Shown here: in pieces, positions 1 through 9,733 of the stretch
Position numbering within the stretch: position 1 is the first letter of the stretch
Layout of the letters: each line of letters opens with the position of its first letter
Origin: Flammeovirgaceae bacterium UBA4659
Lineage (GTDB): Bacteria; Bacteroidota; Bacteroidia; Cytophagales; Cyclobacteriaceae
Length of the DNA: 64,000 nt
NCBI GenBank assembly: GCA_002405445.1
Contig: DHLV01000047.1
Coordinates: 26,462-90,461, forward strand
Reading direction: 5' to 3'
Notes under the pieces: model-generated
Database searches by the model: none
Seen by the model: the letters and a program-made list of their open reading frames with translations, nothing else
Told to the model about the DNA's origin: nothing
Translations under genes and position numbers: made by a program

Positions 1-282
1 ATCATCAGTGTTACCGAAGGAGACGACAAACCTTTAAAGTACCCTGATATGTTTGAGTCGAGCCAATTGTGTATCATCAACAAAATCGATCTGTTACCCT
101 ACGTCAATTTCAATGTTGCTCTTGCAAAACAATATGCACGCATGGCCAATCCCGATATTGAGTTCATCGAGCTTTCTGCCACAACTGGCAAGGGATTAAA
201 CCGCTGGTATAAATGGTTGGACGAATTGGTTCCGGGTACACGTCAAAATCAAGTTGCAGGCGTGTTTGCTGACGAAGTATGA
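1..282 (+). CDS. hypB: Hydrogenase nickel incorporation GTPase HypB (C-terminal part)
   Basis: The reading frame is open from base 1, so only the last 93 residues are present and the start lies upstream of the window. HypB is the GTPase that, with HypA, delivers nickel to [NiFe]-hydrogenase precursors. The fragment reads SVTEGDDKPLKYPDMF and then NKIDLLPYV, which is the G4 (NKxD) guanine-specificity motif, followed by a LSATTGKG segment (G5-like) and a C-terminal helix, as in the HypB family. The stop overlaps the hypF start by four bases (ATGA), showing operon structure and likely translational coupling. The identification is secure from motifs and from the hyp context. Confidence 0.93.
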   Translation: MISVTEGDDKPLKYPDMFESSQLCIINKIDLLPYVNFNVALAKQYARMANPDIEFIELSATTGKGLNRWYKWLDELVPGTRQNQVAGVFADEV

Positions 283-2591
283 AAGCATACCACGTTCATA
301 TTCAAGGTCAGGTGCAAGGTGTGGGGTTTCGCCCGTATGTGTATCGGCTTGCAAATGAACTACACCTTTGTGGGTGGGCGAACAATGGCACCGATGGCGT
401 GCACGTTGAAATTGAGGGGGATGCACGTGCTGTAAATATGTTTTTACATGCTTTGGTGCGCAATGTGCCCGCTACTGCGCGCATCACGCACCACGTGGCT
501 TTTGAGATACCCGTAAAAAATTACCGAGCATTCGTGATCAAAAGCAGTGAGGAAGAAGGTGTACCCGACTTGCTGTTGACACCCGACTTGGCGATGTGCG
601 ATGATTGCAAAAAAGAAATGCTTGATTCAAATAACAGGCGATACGGGTACGCATTCACTACTTGCACCCAATGTGGCCCGCGGTACTCCATGATCAACAC
701 AACGCCCTACGATCGTGTAAACACCACCATGCGGCCGTTTGGAATGTGCGAACAGTGCCGCGAGGAATATAAAAGCTCCGCAAGTCGCAGATTTTTTTCT
801 CAAACCAATTCGTGCCCTGCGTGTGCGATCACTTTATCACTGTGTGAAAAATCCGGCAAGGTGATCACACAGCGTACTGAAGAGATCGTTTCACGCGTGG
901 TGCAATATTTAAATGCGGGTCAAATTATCGCTGCCAAGGCGCTGGGTGGTTATCTGTTGTTATGTGATGCGCGTAATCAAAATGCAATTGAAACGCTGCG
1001 TGCACGTAAACATCGCCCGGCAAAGCCATTGGCATTGCTGTATGCTTCGATTGACGCAGTGCGAAATGATGCTCACCTATCCGCAGCCGAGGAAAAAATG
1101 CTTACGAGCGAAGTGGCGCCAATCGTTTTGTTGAATGTGATGCCAAAGCCCGGTTTTGCATGGCGGTCGGCAGCACCGCAGTTAAATGTTGTAGGGGTGA
1201 TGTTGCCGTCCACGCCAGTTCTGTACCTGATTGCCCATGCATTTGGCCATCCTTTAATCGCTACCAGCGGTAACAACAGCGGTTCACCGATTTGCTATGA
1301 TGACGAAAAGGCATTTGAACACCTGGGCAGTATTGCGGACTACTTCATCACCAATAACCGTGAGATTGTAGTACCTGAAGATGACAGTGTCGTGCGGTTC
1401 ACACCAGAAGACACAAAGATTGTGCTGCGAAGGTCACGTGGTATGGCTCCTGCCTTTTTGCCTCACCCCTTCCGGTCACAGTCAGAAACGTGGCTGGCCA
1501 TGGGGTCTGATCTCAAAAGTGTGTTCGCCCTGTTGCACAGGCAAAATGTGTATGCAAGTCAATACCTGGGCGATTTGCAAAGTTTCGAAACACAGCAAGG
1601 CTTTGTCCACACCTTAGACCATTGGCAGCACCTGCTTAAATGCCAACCTCAGCAAATAGTTGTTGACAGGCATCCCGATTATTTTTCATCCACAATGGGC
1701 AGGCAAATGGCTCGGCAAATGGGTATTCCCGTAGTGGCCGTGCAGCACCACCGCGCCCATTTTGCATCGGTATTGGCAGAGAATGACTTACTCACTTCGG
1801 CAGAGCCCGTGCTGGGTGTGGTATGGGACGGCACCGGGTGGGGCGATGATGGAAACAACTGGGGTGGGGAGTTTTTTGTGTTTGAAAGCGATGGTATGGA
1901 GCGTGTGACTCATCTTGATTATTTCCAAAACATACTGGGAGACAAAATGGTAAAGGAACCAAGATTGTCTGCGCTATCGCTGTGCAGGAATGTTGAGGGA
2001 GCAGACATTTTGCTTCGATCAAAGTTTACCAATGTTGAGTGGAGGCTTTACAATCAATTGTTGGCACAGCCTAACGGTATTCGTACCAGTAGCATGGGGC
2101 GTCTGTTTGACGGTGTGGCAAGCTTACTTGGCTTGAGCGACCACACCTCGTACGAAGGTGAGGCGGCTCTTTACCTGGAGGCGCTCGCATGGAAAGGGAT
2201 TGGCCAAAATGAGTTGCCGCGATCGCGCTGGATAAGCGGTAAAGACCTGAGTTTGCAATCGGCCATCAAACATTTGGTCGATGAAATCCGATTGGGTACC
2301 CCAAAGGAAATCATCGCGTTTCATTTTCATAGGAGTTTGGTAAATTGGATTGCCAGGGTAGCCATGCGCCAAAACATCAACCGGCTGGCATTCAGTGGAG
2401 GCGTGTTTCAGAATGCGTTGCTGGTGCATCTCATTCAGCAGCACTTGGGCGATCGGTACGAATTATTTTTCCACCAACAGCTGGCACCCAACGATGAATG
2501 CCTGAGTGTAGGCCAACTGGCCTGGTGCTATGCACAGGCGAACTTCAAAAAGAGTCAACCGAACAACCGGTATGCTCTACACTTAAACTGA
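279..2591 (+). CDS. hypF: Carbamoyltransferase HypF
   Basis: HypF makes the cyanide ligand precursor for the [NiFe] active site by activating carbamoyl phosphate and passing the carbamoyl group to HypE. At 770 aa it has the full family length and domain order: an acylphosphatase-like domain at 1-90 with GVGFRPYVYR, two zinc-finger cysteine sets (C107, C110, C129, C132 and C157, C160, C179, C182), a YrdC-like domain at about 200-390, and a Kae1-like domain with the metal-binding HHRAH near residue 490, DGTGWGDDG and a GGVFQN segment. The ATG overlaps the hypB stop. hypC follows after six bases. Confidence 0.97.
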   Translation: MKAYHVHIQGQVQGVGFRPYVYRLANELHLCGWANNGTDGVHVEIEGDARAVNMFLHALVRNVPATARITHHVAFEIPVKNYRAFVIKSSEEEGVPDLLLTPDLAMCDDCKKEMLDSNNRRYGYAFTTCTQCGPRYSMINTTPYDRVNTTMRPFGMCEQCREEYKSSASRRFFSQTNSCPACAITLSLCEKSGKVITQRTEEIVSRVVQYLNAGQIIAAKALGGYLLLCDARNQNAIETLRARKHRPAKPLALLYASIDAVRNDAHLSAAEEKMLTSEVAPIVLLNVMPKPGFAWRSAAPQLNVVGVMLPSTPVLYLIAHAFGHPLIATSGNNSGSPICYDDEKAFEHLGSIADYFITNNREIVVPEDDSVVRFTPEDTKIVLRRSRGMAPAFLPHPFRSQSETWLAMGSDLKSVFALLHRQNVYASQYLGDLQSFETQQGFVHTLDHWQHLLKCQPQQIVVDRHPDYFSSTMGRQMARQMGIPVVAVQHHRAHFASVLAENDLLTSAEPVLGVVWDGTGWGDDGNNWGGEFFVFESDGMERVTHLDYFQNILGDKMVKEPRLSALSLCRNVEGADILLRSKFTNVEWRLYNQLLAQPNGIRTSSMGRLFDGVASLLGLSDHTSYEGEAALYLEALAWKGIGQNELPRSRWISGKDLSLQSAIKHLVDEIRLGTPKEIIAFHFHRSLVNWIARVAMRQNINRLAFSGGVFQNALLVHLIQQHLGDRYELFFHQQLAPNDECLSVGQLAWCYAQANFKKSQPNNRYALHLN

Positions 2592-2597
2592 AATAAT

Positions 2598-2861
2598 ATG
2601 TGCCTGGCCATTCCCGGAAAGGTGATCACGATCAACAAACAGTCGGATGATACTTTTCGCAATGCAAAAGTTTCGTTTGGAGGCATCATCAAAGAAGTCA
2701 ACATATCGATGGTGCCTGATGCCAAAGAAGGGGATTACGTGTTGGTGCACGTGGGTTTGGCGATAAGCGTGGTAAATGAGGAGGAAGCGCTCAAGACGTT
2801 TGAGTACATCCATAAAATGGGAGAAGTTGATGAATTGAAACAACCCAACCCTTTGATTTAA
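2598..2861 (+). CDS. hypC: Hydrogenase assembly chaperone HypC
   Basis: HypC is the small chaperone that, with HypD, carries the Fe(CN)2CO unit and delivers it to the hydrogenase large subunit. The 87-residue protein starts MCLAIPGKV, placing the essential cysteine at position 2, and has the family SMVPDAKEGDYVLVHVG core. It lies six bases after hypF and seven before hypD, so it is in the same transcript. Its size and N-terminus make the call secure. Confidence 0.96.
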   Translation: MCLAIPGKVITINKQSDDTFRNAKVSFGGIIKEVNISMVPDAKEGDYVLVHVGLAISVVNEEEALKTFEYIHKMGEVDELKQPNPLI

Positions 2862-2868
2862 CAGCACG

Positions 2869-3975
2869 ATGAAGTTTCTGGAGGAATATCGTGATGGTGA
2901 GGCGGTGCAGCAGTACTTGAACCAGATACATGCGATCACCACAAAGCCCAGGATACTGATGGAAATTTGTGGCGGGCAAACCCACAGCCTAGTCAGAAAC
3001 GGAATCTTAGACATGCTGCCCGCCAATATTACCATGGTGCACGGCCCGGGATGCCCCGTGTGCGTAACTCCCCTCGCTGTTATTGATGAGGCCATCGAGT
3101 TAGCCCTCGGAAAGAATGTAATCTTGTGTTCGTTTGGTGACATGCTGCGTGTGCCGGGCTCAAAAAAGAGTTTACTGGAGGCAAAGGCTGCCGGGGCGGA
3201 TGTCAGAATTGTTTATTCCCCTTTAGAAGCGGTGAAACTTGCACAGCAAAACCCAACAAAAGAAATCGTTTTTTTTGCAGTGGGTTTTGAGACTACCGCA
3301 CCCGCCAACGCACTGTCAGTGGTACATGCCGAAAAGCTGCGCCTGAAAAATTACAGCATACTGGCTTCGCACGTTTTGGTGCCCCCTGCAATGGAGGCAA
3401 TATTGGGCGATGAAGGTTGCAGCATTGATGCGTTTTTGGCCGCGGGTCATGTGTGCACCATCATGGGTATGGAAGAATATTATCCCATTGTTGAAAGGTA
3501 TAAAATACCCATTGTGGTAACAGGTTTTGAACCGGTGGACTTGCTTCAGGGGATTTTGATGGCCGTGATCCAGCTCGAAGCGGGAGCGGCAAAACTTGAA
3601 AACCAATATGCAAGGGTGGCGCAGCGCGAGGGTAATGTGCTGGCGCAGCAAACGGTGCGTCAGGTTTTTGAAGTGTGCGACCGAACATGGCGGGGCATTG
3701 GCACCATCTCCGCCAGTGGCTATGAAGTGAGAGAGAAATACCACGAGTACAATGCGCGCACAAAGTTCAGTCTGAATGTGGGTAACGTATTGGAAAATGC
3801 CGAATGCATTTCCGGTGCGATCATGAGGGGTATGAAAAAACCATTTCAATGTCCCCACTTCGGCAAACAGTGCAAACCCGAACACCCACTGGGAGCACCG
3901 ATGGTGAGCAGCGAAGGGGCCTGCGCTGCCTATTACGCATACACCAACAGGCAACATACATTGGCTGAGCCCTGA
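2869..3975 (+). CDS. hypD: Hydrogenase formation protein HypD
   Basis: HypD is the iron-sulfur scaffold on which the Fe(CN)2CO cofactor is assembled with HypC and HypE. The 368-residue sequence shows CGGQTH near residue 35, the GPGCPVCVTP redox-cysteine motif near 60, FEPVDLL, and the C-terminal cysteine cluster (CPHFGKQCKPEHPLG and a later EGACAAYYAY) that ligates the [4Fe-4S] cluster. It is closely packed between hypC and hypE. A long antisense reading frame over its 3' half is a codon-bias shadow. Confidence 0.97.
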   Translation: MKFLEEYRDGEAVQQYLNQIHAITTKPRILMEICGGQTHSLVRNGILDMLPANITMVHGPGCPVCVTPLAVIDEAIELALGKNVILCSFGDMLRVPGSKKSLLEAKAAGADVRIVYSPLEAVKLAQQNPTKEIVFFAVGFETTAPANALSVVHAEKLRLKNYSILASHVLVPPAMEAILGDEGCSIDAFLAAGHVCTIMGMEEYYPIVERYKIPIVVTGFEPVDLLQGILMAVIQLEAGAAKLENQYARVAQREGNVLAQQTVRQVFEVCDRTWRGIGTISASGYEVREKYHEYNARTKFSLNVGNVLENAECISGAIMRGMKKPFQCPHFGKQCKPEHPLGAPMVSSEGACAAYYAYTNRQHTLAEP

Positions 3976-3980
3976 AAGCG

Positions 3981-5042
3981 ATGGTAAAACCAGAGAGATC
4001 GAAATTGACACAGCATTGCCCGATGCCGCAAATGGACTTTGACGTCATCACCATGGGGCACGGTAGTGGCGGACTTCTCACCCAGCGGTTGCTGAGGGCT
4101 GGGGTGTTTAACCTGTTCAAAAATGATTTCCTTGGCCAACAACACGATGGTGCGATTTTGAATCTGTCTGGTAAACTCGCCTTTTCCACCGACAGTTATG
4201 TGGTCTCCCCGATTTTCTTTCCCGGTGGAAACATTGGCGAGTTGGCAGTGAACAGCTCTGTCAACGATCTGTCCATGTGCGGGGCTATTCCAAAGTACCT
4301 GTCTTTGGCATTCATTTTAGAGGAAGGTTTGCGCATGGATGAGTTTTGGCAAATTTTGGTATCCATCAAAGCTGCCAGCGAGGCGGCAGGCGTGCAAATC
4401 GTTACCGGTGACACCAAGGTAGTGGAGAAAGGGAAGGGCGATAAGATCTTCATCAATACCACCGGTATCGGAATCATTCACCCGCACGCCAACATCGCGG
4501 TCAACCGTGTAAAGCCGGGAGATAAAGTGATTATCAGTGGTAATATCGCCACCCATGGCGTAGCCATTCTTTCTACACGCAAGGGTATGGAATTTGAAAC
4601 GACCATCGAAAGTGATACCGCGCCACTCAATGATGTGGTCAGAAAGTTGCTGGATGCGTTTGGTGCACACATTCATTTTATGCGCGACCCTACACGCGGA
4701 GGTTTGGCTACAGTGGCGAACGAGCTGGCAGGGCAAAGTAAACTGGGTATCGATTTGTTTCAGCATCACATTCCGGTAGTAGAAGAGGTAGAAGGTGCAT
4801 GTGAGATGCTTGGCCTTGATCCCCTGTATGTGGCAAACGAGGGCATTTTCATCGGTGTGGTAGACACAACCCGTGCTGAGGAGGCGCTACAACTTTTGCA
4901 CGCACACCCATTGGGCAAACGGGCGGCCATGATTGGCGAGGTTACCTCGCAACACCCAGGCCAAGTGATTCTGACCAGCAAGGTTGGTGGCCGCAGGGTA
5001 GTGCAATACCCTACGGGAGAACAACTACCACGTATTTGTTAG
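3981..5042 (+). CDS. hypE: Hydrogenase expression/formation protein HypE
   Basis: HypE accepts the carbamoyl group from HypF on its C-terminal cysteine and dehydrates it with ATP to a thiocyanate, the source of the CN ligands. The 353-residue protein belongs to the PurM/ThiL-like ATP-binding family: MGHGSGG near the N-terminus, FSTDSYVV, DPTRGGLATVANELA, and it ends in the diagnostic PRIC with the acceptor cysteine as last residue. The start five bases after hypD is used; an in-frame ATG 17 codons in is possible. It is the last gene of the operon; the next 175 bases hold no gene. Confidence 0.97.
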   Translation: MVKPERSKLTQHCPMPQMDFDVITMGHGSGGLLTQRLLRAGVFNLFKNDFLGQQHDGAILNLSGKLAFSTDSYVVSPIFFPGGNIGELAVNSSVNDLSMCGAIPKYLSLAFILEEGLRMDEFWQILVSIKAASEAAGVQIVTGDTKVVEKGKGDKIFINTTGIGIIHPHANIAVNRVKPGDKVIISGNIATHGVAILSTRKGMEFETTIESDTAPLNDVVRKLLDAFGAHIHFMRDPTRGGLATVANELAGQSKLGIDLFQHHIPVVEEVEGACEMLGLDPLYVANEGIFIGVVDTTRAEEALQLLHAHPLGKRAAMIGEVTSQHPGQVILTSKVGGRRVVQYPTGEQLPRIC

Positions 5043-5217
5043 GGTGGCTAATGAAAATAAGAAGCCATCAAAATAATGAGTAACCTCCATGCTGAACCTG
5101 CCGTAGTGTTGTTCCTAACAGGCATTTTAGAAGCTCAGTTGCATCTAAATGTATTTTGCGATGACTTCAAGTTACGTCTATGACAAGGCCTCATTCACTC
5201 AGTCTTTTTGCCAGCCC

Positions 5218-5889
5218 TTACACTATCCTACCATCTGCCATGGTGATCACGCGTTGGGTTCTTTCTGCAAATGATTGATCGTGGGTGACGATGAGAAAAG
5301 TTTGGTTGTAGTTTTCAGCTAAATCCTGAAACATATCGAAAACAGTTTCTGTGTTCCTGATGTCAAGATTACCGGTAGGCTCATCACCCAACACGATCAC
5401 CGGATCGTTGATCAGTGCCCGGGCAATGGCTACCCGCTGCTTTTCGCCCCCTGAAAGTTGATTGGCTTTTTTTCCGGCAAGCTTTTCAATGTGCAGTTGT
5501 TTTAATCGTGCGTAAGCACGGGCTTCTACTTCTGCCCTGCTGTAGGTTCCCAGTTTTAAGCCCGGCAACATCACGTTTTCCAACACATTGAACTCGTTCA
5601 GCAGATAATGGAATTGAAATACAAATCCGATTTTTGCATTGCGCACATGCGCCAGTTCAGTCTCAGATTTATCCTTCATGTTCTCACCATCTAACCATAC
5701 CTCTCCCTCATATTCTGTGTCCATCGTAGAAAGAATATACAGCAACGTAGACTTTCCACAACCGGATTTACCGACTACCGACACAAACTCTCCCTCTTGA
5801 ATTTGAAACGACACATCCGATAACACGCGCAGCTCCACCGGGTCTATAAATTTCTTTGAGATATCTTTAGCTTCAAGTACAATCCGCAT
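5218..5889 (-). CDS. ABC transporter ATPase, LolD/MacB type
   Basis: This 223-residue ATPase powers the adjacent FtsX-type permease. Visible are Walker A (GKSGCGKST), the Q-loop (FVFQFHYLL), the signature LSGGEKQR, Walker B ([13 protein letters not shown]) and the H-loop (TVTH-like IVTHD). The length and [19 protein letters not shown] style are those of the LolD/MacB/FtsE subgroup that works on lipoproteins or envelope substrates. It starts two bases after the permease stop and is the third gene of an adaptor-permease-ATPase operon. The substrate cannot be told from sequence. Confidence 0.93.
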   Translation of the reverse strand: MRIVLEAKDISKKFIDPVELRVLSDVSFQIQEGEFVSVVGKSGCGKSTLLYILSTMDTEYEGEVWLDGENMKDKSETELAHVRNAKIGFVFQFHYLLNEFNVLENVMLPGLKLGTYSRAEVEARAYARLKQLHIEKLAGKKANQLSGGEKQRVAIARALINDPVIVLGDEPTGNLDIRNTETVFDMFQDLAENYNQTFLIVTHDQSFAERTQRVITMADGRIV

Positions 5890-5891
5890 GG

Positions 5892-7151
5892 CTATTTTCC
5901 TCTGATAATCACAACAGGGTCAACCGAACTTGCCTTGAGTGCGGGGAATAACCCTGCGCAATACGTAGTTACCAATGAAAAGGTAATGCCAATGAAATAA
6001 TACCATGGGTTGTAGTTGATCGGGTAGGTCTTTACCGTGGGCAGCGCCTCTGTAACAAACGGGATATTATCAATTATTACTGATAGCAAGAATCCAAAAG
6101 CTAAACCGGTGAGGCCCCCAAAGATGCCGATGCTGATCGCGATGAATAGAAAAATAAAGCGCACGTCCTTGCCGGAGAAGCCCGTGGCTTTGAGTATGGC
6201 AATAGAGTCCATTTTCTCATAGATCATCATATTCAGAATGTTGTAGATGCCAAACCCGGCCACAATCAGCAGCGTAATCCCAACAGCATAGGCGATGAGC
6301 GTACGCACGAACGTACCGGTTTCAAATTGTGCGTTGGCAGTTTGGATGTCTACGGCATCGGTGCGATAAACCTTTCGAAATTCAGTTGCGATGGCCGGTG
6401 CCTGTGGCAAGTCAACCAACTTTATGGCGATATCTGTCAGATAAGAAGGGGGCTTGCCCAAAATTTTTTGAACGGTTGCCAGCGCTGCGAAACTTTGTGT
6501 CTTGTCAAAGTCTTGCAGGCCCGACTGATACAACCCTATGACTTTCAGTTGAAACTGTTCGCCCGTGGGCGTGCCGAAGGTGACCAGATCGCCCACTTGT
6601 ACCATCAGCTTTTCGGCCAGCGGTTTGCCCACAATGATCGCGTTGGGGATGTTCTTCAGATCTTCCAGATTGCCTTTCACTACGTAATCGCCAAATGAAT
6701 ACAACTTCGCTTCTGCTTCCACGTCAATACCATTGACGCTGCCTGTTATCTCAACGCTCCCCGCATTGAAAAATACCTGTGCCGCAACCTTCGGTGACAC
6801 GCCCATTACGCGTTTATCCTCTCTCAAAGAATGGATGATGGCACTGCTGTTGAAGATCTCTTGCCTTGCATTTGCCGCTTTAATGGAGTGGATGAAGTGG
6901 TGGTAGCCTGCCATTTCGCCTGATATTTGAATGGGTTGATGCATCGATGGTTGTATCTCGTTATAGAGCCGCACATGGGCCGTACGATTCAAAATGAGCC
7001 CATCCAGCAAATCATTGAGCCCGGTCATAAATCCAAGCAGTGCAATAAACATGGTAATGGAAAACATCACACCGGTGGCTGCTACCAACGTCTGTTTCCA
7101 CCTGGCCAGCAGTAATGCCTTCGCAATTTCAACGTTGAGAGGCAGACCCAT
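5892..7151 (-). CDS. FtsX-family ABC transporter permease
   Basis: The 419-residue inner-membrane protein has the FtsX/MacB permease layout: one N-terminal membrane segment (about 17-45), a large periplasmic domain (about 50-270), then three C-terminal segments (about 275-300, 325-355, 380-405). It fits DevC/MacB-like permeases acting with a membrane fusion protein. Its ATG overlaps the stop of the adaptor gene in TAATG, so translation is probably coupled, and the ATPase follows directly. Together these form a mechanotransmission-type exporter, with the outer-membrane channel encoded elsewhere. Confidence 0.9.
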   Translation of the reverse strand: MGLPLNVEIAKALLLARWKQTLVAATGVMFSITMFIALLGFMTGLNDLLDGLILNRTAHVRLYNEIQPSMHQPIQISGEMAGYHHFIHSIKAANARQEIFNSSAIIHSLREDKRVMGVSPKVAAQVFFNAGSVEITGSVNGIDVEAEAKLYSFGDYVVKGNLEDLKNIPNAIIVGKPLAEKLMVQVGDLVTFGTPTGEQFQLKVIGLYQSGLQDFDKTQSFAALATVQKILGKPPSYLTDIAIKLVDLPQAPAIATEFRKVYRTDAVDIQTANAQFETGTFVRTLIAYAVGITLLIVAGFGIYNILNMMIYEKMDSIAILKATGFSGKDVRFIFLFIAISIGIFGGLTGLAFGFLLSVIIDNIPFVTEALPTVKTYPINYNPWYYFIGITFSLVTTYCAGLFPALKASSVDPVVIIRGK

Positions 7152-8245
7152 TATTGCGGTTTTGTTAACACATCGGTAAGATCAAGGCCACTGATGATCT
7201 CAACTTTTTGATAGTCGCGGAGGCCGCATTTCACTTTTCGATACCCTCCCGTTTGCAGTAAAACCATCGAATCGTTAACGAGGTAATTTCGCGGAATCAA
7301 CATTACCTTTTCTTTTCTTTGGATGATAATGTTTGCTTCGGCAGTCAAGTGAGGATAAACAGCGCGGGGCAGCCTTTTGAAAACTGCTTCTATGGTAAAG
7401 AGTTTTGACCGTTCATTCATCATAGGATAGATCTTTTGGATGGTTGCTTGCCACACTGAATCAGGATAGCTGCCCAGTGTAACCAATGCTGTTTGGTTGA
7501 TCTGTATCCGTTCGATGTCGGTTTCGTCTATTGCCAGCTCTAACACAAAATCTTCGGCATCGCCAATGACAGCCAGGGGTGTCTGGGCATTCACCAGCTC
7601 TCCCTTTTCCTTCAGCCACGCATATAACCGTCCAGTTACTTTGCTCTTGATTGTGAAATCACCCAGTTGCTGGTTGGCAATGTTGTAAGTAATCTGTGCC
7701 TGTTGTGCAGAGAGTTTCAGCTGACGCTTGAGTTCATGGTACCGTATCAAGGCCGAACGGTAAGCAGCACGCGAAGTTTCAAACGCAAGTTTGCGTTGCT
7801 CCCACTCCACCTGCGAGCCTATGTTTTGCCGGTGCAAGTTATTCTGGCGAACCATCAACAACGAGTCAACATTGAGTTTGTCCTTTGCAAGATCAACGTT
7901 GATGCGAAGTTCGTGCAGCTTTTCTTTGTTGTCATTTAGGTCGGCAAAACGCGATGCGAGTTTTGCATTTTCTTTTTCTAACTGGGCTGTAGCGTTTCTT
8001 AAAATGGCAATCGGTTGCCCTTCTCTTACCGCGTCACCTTCGTTTACTAATCTTTCGTCTAAAATACTGGAAACGGTAGTAAAAACACTATACTGGTTTT
8101 TGCTCTTGACTTTACCGGAGGCATACACTGATTCTGTGATGTTACTGACCTCCGGTGATGTAGTTTCTCTTTTTTGGCTGCAGCCGCCCGAGACGATGGC
8201 CACGCAGAGTGACACCATGCCCCACCCAATCCGCTGATGAATCAT
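7151..8245 (-). CDS. HlyD/MacA-like periplasmic adaptor, probable lipoprotein
   Basis: This 364-residue protein is the membrane-fusion subunit of the exporter. The N-terminus is a signal peptide ending VSGGCSQ, so it is probably lipidated, although the lipobox is imperfect. A lipoyl/barrel-sandwich half-motif (NEGDAVREGQPIAIL) is followed by a long coiled-coil hairpin (about 85-195), the second lipoyl half (GRLYAWLKEKGELVNAQTPL) and a beta-barrel region. It is first in the operon with permease and ATPase. The minus-strand sequence just upstream has a near-consensus -7 box (TATCTTGT). Confidence 0.88.
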   Translation of the reverse strand: MIHQRIGWGMVSLCVAIVSGGCSQKRETTSPEVSNITESVYASGKVKSKNQYSVFTTVSSILDERLVNEGDAVREGQPIAILRNATAQLEKENAKLASRFADLNDNKEKLHELRINVDLAKDKLNVDSLLMVRQNNLHRQNIGSQVEWEQRKLAFETSRAAYRSALIRYHELKRQLKLSAQQAQITYNIANQQLGDFTIKSKVTGRLYAWLKEKGELVNAQTPLAVIGDAEDFVLELAIDETDIERIQINQTALVTLGSYPDSVWQATIQKIYPMMNERSKLFTIEAVFKRLPRAVYPHLTAEANIIIQRKEKVMLIPRNYLVNDSMVLLQTGGYRKVKCGLRDYQKVEIISGLDLTDVLTKPQ

Positions 8246-8461
8246 GGAGTAAATTAGCGAACATCCGGCACAAGATAAAAATGAGATTTGTCATATTTTT
8301 GCAGAAGTATTTTATGATCGCAAGGTTTAGATGGGTTTAGACACATTGCCAACACCAGCATCAATAAGGGGCTTAATTTACCGTGAGCCCGAGGAATGGT
8401 ATTATCTCGTCCGCCTTGCAGAGCCGACTTTTCATTTCTTTTTTCAATAAAAATTAGCTCC

Positions 8462-8764
8462 ATGGGTTTGTTAGATCTGATTTTTGGAAACTCTTCTAAA
8501 CGCAAAATTCAAGAGTTGTTAGATAAAGGCGCAACCATCATCGATGTACGCAGCAAGGCGGAATTTGCCGGTGGGCACGCCAAGGGGGCAATCAACACAC
8601 CGATCGATCAGCTGGTTTCGCACATAGGTCGGTTTAAAAAAGATGAAGTCATCATCACATGCTGCGCCTCCGGCATCAGAAGCCGGAATGCCAAAAAGGT
8701 GTTGAACCAAGCGGGATTTGTAAACGTTCATAATGGCGGTAGTTGGCAAAACGTAAACCGATAA
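8462..8764 (+). CDS. Rhodanese-like domain protein
   Basis: A single rhodanese domain of 100 residues, cytoplasmic by lack of signal. [21 protein letters not shown] is the family's N-terminal CH2A/CH2B region and [13 protein letters not shown] carries the active-site loop, with the persulfide cysteine being the second of the CC pair. I chose the ATG at 8462 because the preceding in-frame residues do not resemble the family. Thioredoxin starts 11 bases after its stop, so the two are probably co-transcribed and may act together in sulfur transfer or thiol redox control. Confidence 0.88.
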   Translation: MGLLDLIFGNSSKRKIQELLDKGATIIDVRSKAEFAGGHAKGAINTPIDQLVSHIGRFKKDEVIITCCASGIRSRNAKKVLNQAGFVNVHNGGSWQNVNR

Positions 8765-8775
8765 CCCACCACCGA

Positions 8776-9078
8776 ATGGCAACAGCATCTTTTGATCGAC
8801 TAATTCAATCCGATAAACCGGTATTAATAGACTTTTCTGCCGAATGGTGTGGGCCGTGCAAAATGATGACGCCCATTTTGAGCCAACTCAAGCAAACCCT
8901 GGGTGAAAAGGTGAGCATTCTCAAGATTGACGTGGACAAAAACCCTGCCCTTGCCACACAATATCAAGTACAAGGCGTACCCACGTTGATTTTATTCAAA
9001 GAGGGAAAAATGCTTTGGCGGCAAAGTGGAGTGGTACAACCGGCCCATTTGCAAAGGGTGATAGAGCAATTCACCTGA
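8776..9078 (+). CDS. Thioredoxin family protein
   Basis: A 100-residue thioredoxin with the canonical WCGPCK redox motif near residue 24, the buried aspartate context [11 protein letters not shown], the cis-proline loop GVPTLILF and a terminal helix. It has no signal peptide, so it acts in the cytoplasm as a general disulfide reductase. An in-frame ATG at 8743 overlaps the rhodanese gene; the ATG at 8776 gives the usual family length. It abuts the convergent RDD gene without a gap. Confidence 0.93.
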   Translation: MATASFDRLIQSDKPVLIDFSAEWCGPCKMMTPILSQLKQTLGEKVSILKIDVDKNPALATQYQVQGVPTLILFKEGKMLWRQSGVVQPAHLQRVIEQFT

Positions 9079-9699
9079 TCAGCTACGCCCCCAAAACCCT
9101 GCGGCCCGTTTTTGGGTTTTTACAACATACGTGTTGCTCCACCGGTCGTGCCATCCTCGTTCGCTGTCGCCAAAGAATGAGAAGGCTTCGAAAGGAACGA
9201 GCCTCACCAGTGTGCGCATGAAGATGGTGCCGGTTGAGGGTAGGTTGCCATTTTGGTCCACTACTTTTGTGTTTGTGATCAATTTGCCAACAGTTCGGCC
9301 GAAAACGCTTTCACAAAAAACATAATACGAAAAATACCCGATCAAAAACAGCAGGTACGCAAACCACGGGCCATCATCATTAAGTTCGCTCACATCATCG
9401 GGTGCAAACACACCGATAAAGGCACCCAGCATGAGCATGAGTATGAATACGAATACGTAGTACATAACCGTGTCTACCACCAGGTGAAAAAACCGACTGC
9501 CGGTGCTTGCGGACTCCATTGAGTCTGCTTGAACCTTCATATCGAGTTGCGAGAGGTCTGCTTCGGCAACCGGCTTAAAGGTAGCGCAAGTGTCATCAAA
9601 AGTCGGTTTAGTACCTGTAAGCGAACAGTACATTCCGGTTTGCGGGTCAAATGATTTGTTTTGACAAATCCGACAATATTTCAATTGCTGGTCAGTCAT
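9079..9699 (-). CDS. RDD family membrane protein with N-terminal cysteine motif
   Basis: The 206-residue protein has two parts. The first 45 residues hold spaced cysteines (CRICQNKSF, GMYCSLTG, DDTCATF) that look like a small zinc-binding module. The rest is an RDD domain: membrane segments at about 75-100 and 113-135, FGRTVGKLITNTKVVD, and a final FMRTLVRLVPFEAFSFF. RDD proteins are poorly characterised; some act in ion transport. The gene runs convergently into the thioredoxin gene. Confidence 0.8.
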   Translation of the reverse strand: MTDQQLKYCRICQNKSFDPQTGMYCSLTGTKPTFDDTCATFKPVAEADLSQLDMKVQADSMESASTGSRFFHLVVDTVMYYVFVFILMLMLGAFIGVFAPDDVSELNDDGPWFAYLLFLIGYFSYYVFCESVFGRTVGKLITNTKVVDQNGNLPSTGTIFMRTLVRLVPFEAFSFFGDSERGWHDRWSNTYVVKTQKRAAGFWGRS

Positions 9700-9733
9700 G
9701 GCGTTAATTTTTCGAATTTACGAAAAACCCCAT

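Noticed and set aside
2583-3143. 186-codon minus-strand frame over hypC and hypD
   Set aside because: Antisense to two clear Hyp genes, with no start context and no family likeness.
3316-4011. 231-codon open frame on the minus strand over hypD
   Set aside because: It is fully antisense to the well-conserved hypD, and its translation resembles no protein family.
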